Positions 46,835-55,819 of a DNA stretch of 64,000 bases are shown one piece after another. Origin of the DNA: Chlorobiaceae bacterium (lineage in GTDB: Bacteria; Bacteroidota; Ignavibacteria; UBA10030; SZUA-254); the NCBI GenBank assembly GCA_013824245.1, contig PNNN01000011.1:208613-272612 (forward strand), read 5' to 3'. A program made the position numbers and the translations under genes. The number at the start of each line of letters is the position of its first letter. Position 1 is the first letter of the stretch. The notes beneath the pieces were generated by a model. That model saw only the letters and a list, made by a program, of their open reading frames with translations. It ran no database searches and was not told the DNA's origin.

Positions 46835-48724
46835 TTATTTCTTCATACGATCAATTATCTTCTCCATCTCATCGATAACACGATTCATTTTTTTCATCGA
46901 TAGTTCAAACGGTTCGGTTGTAGTCAGATCAACGCCCGCATTTTTAAGAAGCTCAATCGGATAATCAGAACCACCGGCAGAAAGAAACGCTAAATATTTT
47001 TCGGTTGCCTTCTTATCTCCGGAGATTACTTTCTCGGATAAAGCTGCCGAGGCGGTGTAAGATGTTGCATACTGGTAAACGTAATAAGAATAGTAAAAAA
47101 AGTGCAAAATATTTGCCCATTCCGCTTTTATTTCATCATCCACCACACAAATACCCATATCATGTCCGTAATATTTTCGCGTCAAATCAAGATATATTTC
47201 ATTCAACCGGTCCCCGGTCAACGACTCTCCATTCTCAGCCATTTCGTGTATGCGTAATTCAAATTCTGCAAACTGAGTTTGGCGGAAGAGTGTGCCTTTA
47301 ATGCCTTCGAGATAGTTGCCAAGTATCGATAGCTTTACTTTATCATCTTTTATTTGTTTGAGAATATAATCGATCAATAATGCTTCGTTGAAGGTTGATG
47401 CAACCTCGGCTGTAAATATTGGATATTGTGAAGTTGGGTACGGTTGATTAGTATTGGAAAGATAACTTTGCATTGTATGGCCCAATTCATGCGCCAAGGT
47501 GCTCATATCATCATACTTGTTATTGTAATTGAGCAGCATATAAGGATGCACATCGTACACACCGCCGTTCGAATACGCGCCCGCCCGTTTACCATCTGAG
47601 GGATAAAAATCGATCCATCGGTCTGTAAATGCCTTCTTGATCACATCGACATATTGTTTTCCCAGAGGTTGGAGCGCTAAGGCAATATTTTTCTCCGATT
47701 CTTCTACCGTATATTTTAGATCCACACCCGGAACTAATGGGGCATAAAGATCGTAGTAATGAAGTTCGTCTAAGCCCATCATTCGTTTGCGCAGTTGTAA
47801 GTATCTATGAAATGTTGGAAGATTGGCGTTCACGTTTTCGATCAAAGCGTGATAAACTTTAACGGGAATATTATTTGCGTCGAGAGAGCTTTGCAGGCAT
47901 GATTCATAATTTCGGGAGTGCATATAGAAAATATCGCTCTTAACTTTCTCATACAGTTGTGTGCCAAAAGTGCGGCGGAAGTCGTTCAGTTTTCCCATAT
48001 ACGTTGCGAAAACTTTCATGCGGTCTTTACGAATGGGCAATGTTCGGTATAAACTGAATCCTGCTTTATCAAGCTTCGCGGTTTTTCCGTCGCTTAACGT
48101 AATACTCTCATACGGGAAATCGGCATCGGAGAATATTCCGTAAACGCTCGGAGCTGCCCCTGACATCAATCCTGCGTCGGCAATTATTTTTTCTTCACCA
48201 ACTGTGCCTGTGTGCACTTTCCGGCGGAGGATATCATCGAGCTGGTGTTTGTAAACCTCCAACTTTTTTTCCTTGTTGATAAATGATTCAATAATCGCAC
48301 GGTCTATTAAAAGTATCTCCGGCTCGATGAATGCGGCTTTCGCTCCGAATGTTGAACCGACCTGATTTATTTCCTGACTCATTGCGAGATATTTCGAATC
48401 TCTTGTATCCTGATCGGCAGAAAGCCCGGCGTATATAGATAAACGGCTGAATTCTTTCGATAATTTACTTACAGTTTCCAGACAGTTTAAAAGATTTTGC
48501 GGCGACTTACTTAATGTTCCTTTAAATTGATCTATCGAAGATAATTCGGAAACAAGTTGATCCTTTGCTGTTTTCCATGCTGCATCATTCGGGTATATAT
48601 CAGTTAAATTCCATTTATACTTATCGGGAATTATTGAGCGGTCCCGTTCTTGACTATTCATTGTTGACATGATTAATATTGTAGAAAAAAATAATAGAAA
48701 TATTGCAGGTTTAATTAACTCCAT
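46835..48724 (-). CDS. pepF: oligoendopeptidase F (M3 family), with signal sequence
   Basis: STLAHELGHTMQSYLSN; DRSIIPDKYKWNLTDIYPND; start taken at the internal Met (MELIKPAIFLLF) of the 48802 ORF. Confidence 0.9.
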   Translation of the reverse strand: MELIKPAIFLLFFSTILIMSTMNSQERDRSIIPDKYKWNLTDIYPNDAAWKTAKDQLVSELSSIDQFKGTLSKSPQNLLNCLETVSKLSKEFSRLSIYAGLSADQDTRDSKYLAMSQEINQVGSTFGAKAAFIEPEILLIDRAIIESFINKEKKLEVYKHQLDDILRRKVHTGTVGEEKIIADAGLMSGAAPSVYGIFSDADFPYESITLSDGKTAKLDKAGFSLYRTLPIRKDRMKVFATYMGKLNDFRRTFGTQLYEKVKSDIFYMHSRNYESCLQSSLDANNIPVKVYHALIENVNANLPTFHRYLQLRKRMMGLDELHYYDLYAPLVPGVDLKYTVEESEKNIALALQPLGKQYVDVIKKAFTDRWIDFYPSDGKRAGAYSNGGVYDVHPYMLLNYNNKYDDMSTLAHELGHTMQSYLSNTNQPYPTSQYPIFTAEVASTFNEALLIDYILKQIKDDKVKLSILGNYLEGIKGTLFRQTQFAEFELRIHEMAENGESLTGDRLNEIYLDLTRKYYGHDMGICVVDDEIKAEWANILHFFYYSYYVYQYATSYTASAALSEKVISGDKKATEKYLAFLSAGGSDYPIELLKNAGVDLTTTEPFELSMKKMNRVIDEMEKIIDRMKK

Positions 48725-48867
48725 AAGAGATCCTTTTATTTTATAATGAACAGTTAAAATATAACGAAAAATATTGAGGCATGAAAGGCAAACGATAACC
48801 ATCCATGGAAAGTATTTTGCTGGATTGGTTTCGAAACGACTTAAAAGAAAATATCAATCGGAGAAAA

Positions 48868-51393
48868 TCATCTTAACAAATTTGAAATCGCGCGTGCGAG
48901 ATCGACTTTGCGGTATGGTTTTGCTAAGCTTCCATTGAATCCAAAGCTAAACGGATCAGCCATAACCGGATCGTCTGAATATCCGCTCGAAGCGATGGCT
49001 TTTATATAAGGGTCTATCTCACGCAATTTTATTAAAGCATCTTTACCGCCCATACCATAGGGGATAGTGAGATCGAGGATCACGAGTTGAAACGGATCAT
49101 CCGATCCGTATGCTTTGCGGAAAATATCGACTGCTTCACATCCCGACCTGACAGTTTCCACTTTAAATCCGAGAATCTCAATCATTTCACTCCCTAAATC
49201 GATGATGTAAGATTCATCGTCCATTAACAAAATTTTTCCCGAATCTTTAACCGGTGTATACTGTGGAACAATTTGAGGATGTAGCTCTTTAGTGAAAGCA
49301 GGTAAAAAAATACGAACCGTTGTTCCTTTGCCGATCTCCGATTTAACATCGACATATCCGTCATGCTTTTTTATTATCGAGTATGCAATGGATAGTCCTA
49401 GCCCTATCCCTTTTTGCTTTGTGGTGAAAAACGGGTCAAAAATTCGGGTTATATTTTCCTGAGAAATTCCCTGCCCATGATCTTCGACCGTTATGCACAC
49501 ATAATTTCTTTCGCAAAGTTGTCCCGGTACCGGAGACATTTTCGGACAATTTATTGCATTGATTTCAATTGAACCTCGATCAGACATAGATTGAAGGGCA
49601 TTGAGTAAAATATTTTTTAATGCCTGATTAATTTGAACCTCATCGATTTCACAAAGCCATAGCTCTGTCGGCGTTATAAAATTTGTGTTTACCCCGGAAT
49701 CTTTAAATACAGAGGTAATGTTATTTTTAATTATCGGTTCAAGAGAAAGATTCTTTTTAATCGGTCTGCTTCCTTTTGCAAAAGTGAACAATTGGCGTGT
49801 TAAGTCCTGTGCCCGCTCGAAAACTCCAATTGCTTTGCGTAAATATGAAAGGGCTTTATCATGATCCGACATCCGGTTCATCGCTAATTCGATGTATCCG
49901 AAAATTCCGTTTAACAAATTGTTGAAATCGTGCGCAATACCTGCGGCAAGAACACCGATCGACTCCAGCTTTTGAGCGGTGTGAAGTTTTTCTTCGAGCC
50001 GGTGTTTTTCAGAAATATCCCGAAACACGAGAACCGTTCCGGTTATATCACTCAAACGATTGCGGATTGGCGCCACGTTTATTTCGATCCGCCGTTCACC
50101 CCCATCTCTTGAAATGAGAATTGTGTGGTTTTTTGTTTCAACGATTGTTCCTTTTTCAACCACAACATTAACCGGATTGTCTATTGGGTTTCGTGTTTCA
50201 CCATCAATTATCTTAAAAATATCCCGAATATTTTTCGTATCAGTTTCTTCGAAATTCCATCCGGTATATTCCTCGGCGAGCTTATTCATTATTAAAATTT
50301 TTCCGATTCTATCGGTCGATATTACTCCATCTCCGATACTGCGAAGCGTAACATCAAGTCGTTCCTTCTCAGTGGCAACTGCTTCTTCGTAATGTTTTCG
50401 CTTAGTAATGTTTCTTGCTATGTGCACAATTCCCACCAATTTATGATCTTCATCAAACACCGGATCAACAATGATCTCATACCAATTTGATGAAACCTTT
50501 AATTCTATCGATTCGCGTTTTCCAGTTTTTTCAAGCTGGAGAACGGGACATTCGGGGAAAGGATTATTTTGATTATGAACAACCTCCCAGCAATGTTTTC
50601 CTATAGCGGCTTCGGGTGTGATGTTGAAACACTCTTGCGTGGCTTTATTTGCGAGCAAAATTTTATGGTCCATTGACATTAGAAAAATTGGATCGTGAAC
50701 GGCATCGAATGTACTTTGCCATCTGAGGGCGGCTACTCTAAGTCCGTCTGCTGAACGCTTCAATAATTCTTGATGTTTTGCAAGTTCTTCATTCTTCGAT
50801 TTGAGTTCACCTTGATTTTGCCTTAGTTCCTTAATGCTGCTACGTATTTTTTTCACCAATAAATCGATGATAAATGATGTAATAATGATAATAATCATTA
50901 TATCGGTCAGATCGCGGTACGAAACAAACGAAGATAATTGTGTGGTGAATATACCGTTCATTTCTAACAGATATATCGAGCAAACGCAAATGAGCGTTAT
51001 TCCGATATAAATGTAGAAAGAGAATCGGTTGAGTAGCAACCCCGCTAACGCGATTGCTGCCGGAAAAATTAACAAGTCAACATCATGAATGCCATCACCT
51101 TCTGCCACAAGTAAAAAGGTTGTCATGAATGGCATACTGAAGGTGAGCAAAATGGCAGAAGTTTTTACTTCACCGCGCATATTAAAATAGAATGCTGCGA
51201 TGATAATCAATTCTTCACCTAAAAGAATAATTGTGTTGAATATCTGACCATCTGTCCAATTGTATATGATCGGAATAACAAGAAAGAAGAATAACAGAAG
51301 AAGGATGTAATGAACGATATAAGCAATCCGCGACTGTTCTTCGTCGGGGAATGATGGTGGTGAGAACAGATCTTTTAGGCGCTTTATTGGCAT
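48868..51393 (-). CDS. membrane hybrid sensor histidine kinase (PAS-PAS-HisKA-HATPase-REC)
   Basis: multiple N-terminal TM segments; SIGVLAAGIAHDFNNLLNGIFGYIELA H-box; GIGLGLSIAYSIIKKHDG; C-terminal receiver LLMDDESYIIDLG...LVILDLTIPYGMGGKDAL. Confidence 0.94.
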   Translation of the reverse strand: MPIKRLKDLFSPPSFPDEEQSRIAYIVHYILLLLFFFLVIPIIYNWTDGQIFNTIILLGEELIIIAAFYFNMRGEVKTSAILLTFSMPFMTTFLLVAEGDGIHDVDLLIFPAAIALAGLLLNRFSFYIYIGITLICVCSIYLLEMNGIFTTQLSSFVSYRDLTDIMIIIIITSFIIDLLVKKIRSSIKELRQNQGELKSKNEELAKHQELLKRSADGLRVAALRWQSTFDAVHDPIFLMSMDHKILLANKATQECFNITPEAAIGKHCWEVVHNQNNPFPECPVLQLEKTGKRESIELKVSSNWYEIIVDPVFDEDHKLVGIVHIARNITKRKHYEEAVATEKERLDVTLRSIGDGVISTDRIGKILIMNKLAEEYTGWNFEETDTKNIRDIFKIIDGETRNPIDNPVNVVVEKGTIVETKNHTILISRDGGERRIEINVAPIRNRLSDITGTVLVFRDISEKHRLEEKLHTAQKLESIGVLAAGIAHDFNNLLNGIFGYIELAMNRMSDHDKALSYLRKAIGVFERAQDLTRQLFTFAKGSRPIKKNLSLEPIIKNNITSVFKDSGVNTNFITPTELWLCEIDEVQINQALKNILLNALQSMSDRGSIEINAINCPKMSPVPGQLCERNYVCITVEDHGQGISQENITRIFDPFFTTKQKGIGLGLSIAYSIIKKHDGYVDVKSEIGKGTTVRIFLPAFTKELHPQIVPQYTPVKDSGKILLMDDESYIIDLGSEMIEILGFKVETVRSGCEAVDIFRKAYGSDDPFQLVILDLTIPYGMGGKDALIKLREIDPYIKAIASSGYSDDPVMADPFSFGFNGSLAKPYRKVDLARAISNLLR

Positions 51394-51676
51394 ATGGATG
51401 ATCGAGACATATTAATATTTTTATGAAGGAGGGATAATTATCTTAATATGGAAACCGTTTGCAAATCGAAGAAATGATTTTTGAACTCTATACTCTAATA
51501 TGAATGGATAAAAAAATTCAAAGAAAGAATTGCGCGTGCTAAGCTTCCCCAATAGTGACCAAAACGTGTGATATTTATTCGTCAACGATTTTCCCTTATC
51601 GTCTAATATGTTAAAATATACAGATTGGAGTGCGGTTTGTCAAGCCGTTGAGGCGGTTATGCTATCCCCGAAACAA

Positions 51677-51703
51677 GAAATCCCATCAAATTGAAGGGAT
51701 TTC
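51677..51703 (-). terminator. probable terminator downstream of the DUF1573 pair
   Basis: GAAATCCC / GGGATTTC stem; minus-strand tail TTGTTTC. Confidence 0.5.
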
Positions 51704-51747
51704 AAATATTCGATAAAAATAAAAATATTTCGGACGAGCTAATTTTT

Positions 51748-52428
51748 CTATTTAGACCAGCAAAAATATCGAACTGTTAACAATGGCGCTCCCGGATGGG
51801 TGGTTTTAATTTCGATGTTCCCATTGGTAGTGCCTGCAATAATAGGTGTAAATTTTGCAGTAAGATCTCCCGATTCGCCCGGTTTAATTTCTTTGGGAGA
51901 TAATTCGACCGATATTTCTTTGCCGGTTGGGATTACAGAGGTGATGGAAATAGTCTCGGTCGAAAGGTTTTCAACTTTTAATGTTTGTGTTGCAGGTGAA
52001 TCGATTGATGTGCGGAAGAAAAAATATTCCGGTTGTATTTCGATTATCCGAACAACATTCGCCGTAAAAAATATTTCGACATGCTTGCGGCTTGCGTCGT
52101 TTGTGTTTATAGAAATTTTTTTCTCAACTTTTCCATCAAACCTCTTTGCGTCAAATGTAAAGGTCAAGATCCCGCTGTCTGCGGGTGGTATATGATCTGT
52201 GGAAAGAAGCGTTGCTGTACAGCCGCACGACGCGCTGAGATCGCTCAATATCAAAGTGTCGGTCCCGGTATTTTTTATTGTAAGCGAATGTTTATGCGGA
52301 ACGAAATTCGGCACTGTTCCAATATCGAAACGTTCAGGACCGACTAATTGAAATTTTGGTTGACCCAAAACGCCGGTTGAAGCGATAAATATAAATATGC
52401 AGAATATAATTATTGAACGAATCATCAT
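51748..52428 (-). CDS. DUF1573 domain-containing protein (paralog 2)
   Basis: HSLTIKNTGTDTLILSDLSASCGCTATLLSTDHIPPADSGILTFTFD. Confidence 0.92.
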   Translation of the reverse strand: MMIRSIIIFCIFIFIASTGVLGQPKFQLVGPERFDIGTVPNFVPHKHSLTIKNTGTDTLILSDLSASCGCTATLLSTDHIPPADSGILTFTFDAKRFDGKVEKKISINTNDASRKHVEIFFTANVVRIIEIQPEYFFFRTSIDSPATQTLKVENLSTETISITSVIPTGKEISVELSPKEIKPGESGDLTAKFTPIIAGTTNGNIEIKTTHPGAPLLTVRYFCWSK

Positions 52429-53187
52429 TTACCTGTTTCTGTTAATCCAAGCGAAAGTTTTTATCTCAAATTTTTTCTGAAGGGGGTGGTCGGTCTCCAA
52501 TTGTATAAAGCCGTTGTATGTTCCCGCTTTCTTTGCGAGGTATTCTGCCTGAAGTTGTACTTCTTCACCCGGCATGATAGAATTTTTCATGAGAGTGATT
52601 TTAAGATTATCGAACTTGACATCGGTTGATAGAATTTTAATTGCCTGGGTTTTTGATGGGTTGCTTATGATCATCGTTTTTGTATATGTCGAATCGGCAA
52701 AACAGTTATCGAATAAAATTGTAGGCGGACTAAGCTTCAATATTTCAATTACATTTGCTGAAAATTGTATAGTGAGTTTAGGAGTTTCTGTGTCGTTCGA
52801 TGATATGTAAATCTGTTTCGAAACTTTGCCCATTTGACTTTGGGTATCGAAAATAATAGAAAGTTGACCTGAATCGTTCGGACCGATATTTTTTTCAGTC
52901 ATAAAAGTTGCGGTGCAGCCGCACTGTGCCTTAACATTGGAAATACGCAATGTGTCGGTTCCAATATTTTTGATAGTAACTATTTTTTCTATCTTTTGTC
53001 CTTTATATAAATCTTCCAAATCCAATACCGTTCCGGGATATGCGGCAATTTTAGGTTGAGCAAATGCGGTGAAGGAAATAAACAATATTCCAGCGAAAAA
53101 CAGCGTTAATTTCAATTTCATAGGGTAAAACTCCAGAGTTGAATTCATGTGTATAGAAAATATATCAAAGAAACGGTTAATTTTCAA
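52429..53187 (-). CDS. DUF1573 domain-containing protein (paralog 1)
   Basis: KIVTIKNIGTDTLRISNVKAQCGCTATFMTEKNIGPNDSGQLSIIFD; directly abuts its paralog. Confidence 0.92.
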   Translation of the reverse strand: MKINRFFDIFSIHMNSTLEFYPMKLKLTLFFAGILFISFTAFAQPKIAAYPGTVLDLEDLYKGQKIEKIVTIKNIGTDTLRISNVKAQCGCTATFMTEKNIGPNDSGQLSIIFDTQSQMGKVSKQIYISSNDTETPKLTIQFSANVIEILKLSPPTILFDNCFADSTYTKTMIISNPSKTQAIKILSTDVKFDNLKITLMKNSIMPGEEVQLQAEYLAKKAGTYNGFIQLETDHPLQKKFEIKTFAWINRNR

Positions 53188-53219
53188 GTTTTGGGTTGAG
53201 GATCTGCGGTTAAAAGATA

Positions 53220-54869
53220 TTAATTACTTTCTCTGCGCCTGAGTGTTTTAAAAATATTTTGCTCCGGATCAATAAGAACTTGAGCCGGATTAAATTTGGA
53301 TGGCAACCGAAATGATTGTGATTTGAGTGAATCGATAACCGAAAAAGTGGTTTTAATGGAATCCATCTTCAGCACAATATCAAATGGAAGAAAATAAGGT
53401 GGGGTGGTGCTATTTGATTGATGCAAAGTGACCAATGTGTTGAAAGATGAATCGCTTTTTATTGTAGCCCATGAGTACTCAAGCACCGGACGGTCGAGCG
53501 AATCAGGGAGTCGATATATCCACTGATCAAAGAACCAATCTAATTTTTTATGCGATATGGTTTCACAAGTCTGTATGAAATCTTCAGTCTTTACGTTCGA
53601 ATATTTCAATAAAGGATTGGAAATATATGATCGGATAATCTCGAAAAAGATGCTATCTCCAACCATCCGCCGCAACATGTGAAGTACGATTGCTCCTTTG
53701 TAATATTGACTTGGAGAAAATGAATCCCAGAATGCCGTGTCGCTTCTGCCGGCAACAGGTGTGATGTAAGTTCCTTCGGGCATCGACATCATGCTGTTAA
53801 TATATTTCTGATATGCTTCTTTCCCTTTCCGATGTTCTAAATAAAGGGCTTCTGCGTAGGTTGCAAATCCCTCATTTAGCCAAGTGTGTTTCCAATCCAC
53901 GGGTGTAATCAAATTACCGAACCATTGGTGGGCAGTTTCGTGCGCAAGCGTTAGTTCATATTGCCTGTCTCCGGTGAACATGTTTTGTTGAATGCTTGGA
54001 ATAGTTTGATTTTCCATCGTCATCTCGCCATCGACTTCAGCAAAGCCGAACTTTTCGTCAATGAACGGGTACTCACCGAATATCTGTTCGAAGAATGATA
54101 ATATTTTTGTAGTGTTGATAAAATCGGTTCTTGCCTTAATTGAATCTTCAGGGAAAACGTAATAATATATTTCCATTTCCTTCCCGGAAATCGATTTATA
54201 ATTTTCCGAGAATTCTTTATACGGGGCGACAGCGACAGAGATGAGATATGTGGCTATCGGGTATTTTGTTTCCCAATTATATGTTGCCATTCCGTTTTTG
54301 TGGTCGATGCTTTTTAACAATCCGGTAGAAATTGCCTTTAAATTTCCCGGAACCGTGATGGAGATATTTGCGGTTGCTTTGTCTGACGGAACATCTTTGC
54401 ATGGGAACCATTTGCGTGCGAATGACGGTTCACTGGAGGTTGCTGCTTTGTCATCAGCACTAAAGTAAATTCCTCCTTCCTCAAAATTACCTTTGAAATC
54501 GGAAATGCCGTGATAAAATATCTTCAATTTGAAGGAAGATAGAGGATTGAAGATAGAAGATAGAGAGATCGTCAGCAAATCGGATTTGTGTTGAAAGTTG
54601 AGTTTGTCTTGAGAAGAAAAAACCGAATCAATAGTCAGAGTGGCATTAGATGCGTGAAGGGTAAATTCATTTGTTGTCTGAAGAATATCGGCAGTAACTT
54701 CAACGTTACCATTAAAGGATTTTTGATTGAGATCGAAATCAATTGCTAAATTGTAATGAGTAACATTGTAGTCGATTAGGGATGAATCTGTTTGACCTAT
54801 CACGTTGGCATTACAGAGAATAAGAAACAGGGATAGGATAATAATTGATATTTTATTTGTCATACTCAA
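53220..54869 (-). CDS. M1 family metallopeptidase
   Basis: MENQTIPSIQ (GxMEN-type), LTLAHETAHQWFGNLITPVDWKHTWLNEGFATYAEALYLEH. Confidence 0.95.
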   Translation of the reverse strand: MSMTNKISIIILSLFLILCNANVIGQTDSSLIDYNVTHYNLAIDFDLNQKSFNGNVEVTADILQTTNEFTLHASNATLTIDSVFSSQDKLNFQHKSDLLTISLSSIFNPLSSFKLKIFYHGISDFKGNFEEGGIYFSADDKAATSSEPSFARKWFPCKDVPSDKATANISITVPGNLKAISTGLLKSIDHKNGMATYNWETKYPIATYLISVAVAPYKEFSENYKSISGKEMEIYYYVFPEDSIKARTDFINTTKILSFFEQIFGEYPFIDEKFGFAEVDGEMTMENQTIPSIQQNMFTGDRQYELTLAHETAHQWFGNLITPVDWKHTWLNEGFATYAEALYLEHRKGKEAYQKYINSMMSMPEGTYITPVAGRSDTAFWDSFSPSQYYKGAIVLHMLRRMVGDSIFFEIIRSYISNPLLKYSNVKTEDFIQTCETISHKKLDWFFDQWIYRLPDSLDRPVLEYSWATIKSDSSFNTLVTLHQSNSTTPPYFLPFDIVLKMDSIKTTFSVIDSLKSQSFRLPSKFNPAQVLIDPEQNIFKTLRRRESN

Positions 54870-54953
54870 ATCAATTCAAAAGTAAAAATTAAAAAGTAAA
54901 AAATCCGCAATCTGAAATCTGAAATCCGATGTTCGCAATTCATCACTCATAAC

Positions 54954-55757
54954 TCAAAAGATTCCCTTCGCCATTCCGCCGTCAACAAGCAGATTCACTC
55001 CGTTGATATAGCTTGCTTGTTCCGATGCAAGAAACGCGATCGTGTCGCCAATCTCCTCGGGTTTACCCAAACGACCTGCAGGTATATCTTTTGTAACTCC
55101 TTCCAAATATTTTTTTACAGAAATCTTTTGTTTGGCAGATCGGGCTTCCATCAATTCTTTCTGACGGTTGGTAAGCGTATTTCCCGGGCAAACTGTGTTC
55201 ACCGTTATGTTGTGCTTAGCGAATTTATTTGAAAGAACCTTCGCGAGTCCGTGAATTCCAGGTCGCAGTGTGGAGGAGATTATCAGATCATTAATTGGTT
55301 GTTTGCCTGCAATCGATGTAATTGTTATGATGCGTCCCCAATTTTGTTTAATCATTGAAGGTAACACTTCGCGAGTCAGGCGGATCATGCTTTTCAGCGT
55401 AAGATCGACTCCTTTGTCCCAGTCCGCTTCCGACATTGTCAATATGTCGCCGGTTGGAGGACCGCCCGCATTGTTTACGAGGATATGAATCGTGCCGAAT
55501 TGTTTCTTCACAAACGAGACTAATTTCTTAATGTCTTGCAATCGAGAAACATCCGCGACAAACGGTATGACATCCGCATCGGTTAGTTTGTGAATTTCTT
55601 TTGCCGTCTGCGCAATTGCTTTTTTCTTGCGCGAGCATATTACAACGATTGCGCCTTCCTGTGCAAGAGATATTGCCGCCGCCTTGCCAAGTCCCTGACT
55701 TGCAGCAGTAACGAGTGCGATTTTTGATTTGAGACAGAGGTCCATATGATTTATCAA
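54954..55757 (-). CDS. SDR family oxidoreductase
   Basis: LKSKIALVTAASQGLGKAAAISLAQEGA; NNAGGPP; catalytic region ISSTLRPGIHGLAKVLSN; YINGVNLLVDGGMAKGIF. Confidence 0.93.
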   Translation of the reverse strand: MINHMDLCLKSKIALVTAASQGLGKAAAISLAQEGAIVVICSRKKKAIAQTAKEIHKLTDADVIPFVADVSRLQDIKKLVSFVKKQFGTIHILVNNAGGPPTGDILTMSEADWDKGVDLTLKSMIRLTREVLPSMIKQNWGRIITITSIAGKQPINDLIISSTLRPGIHGLAKVLSNKFAKHNITVNTVCPGNTLTNRQKELMEARSAKQKISVKKYLEGVTKDIPAGRLGKPEEIGDTIAFLASEQASYINGVNLLVDGGMAKGIF

Positions 55758-55819
55758 ATTATTGGATTGATAACAGATTTATAATAATTCGGATTGTTTT
55801 TTACTTTTCATTTTAAATT

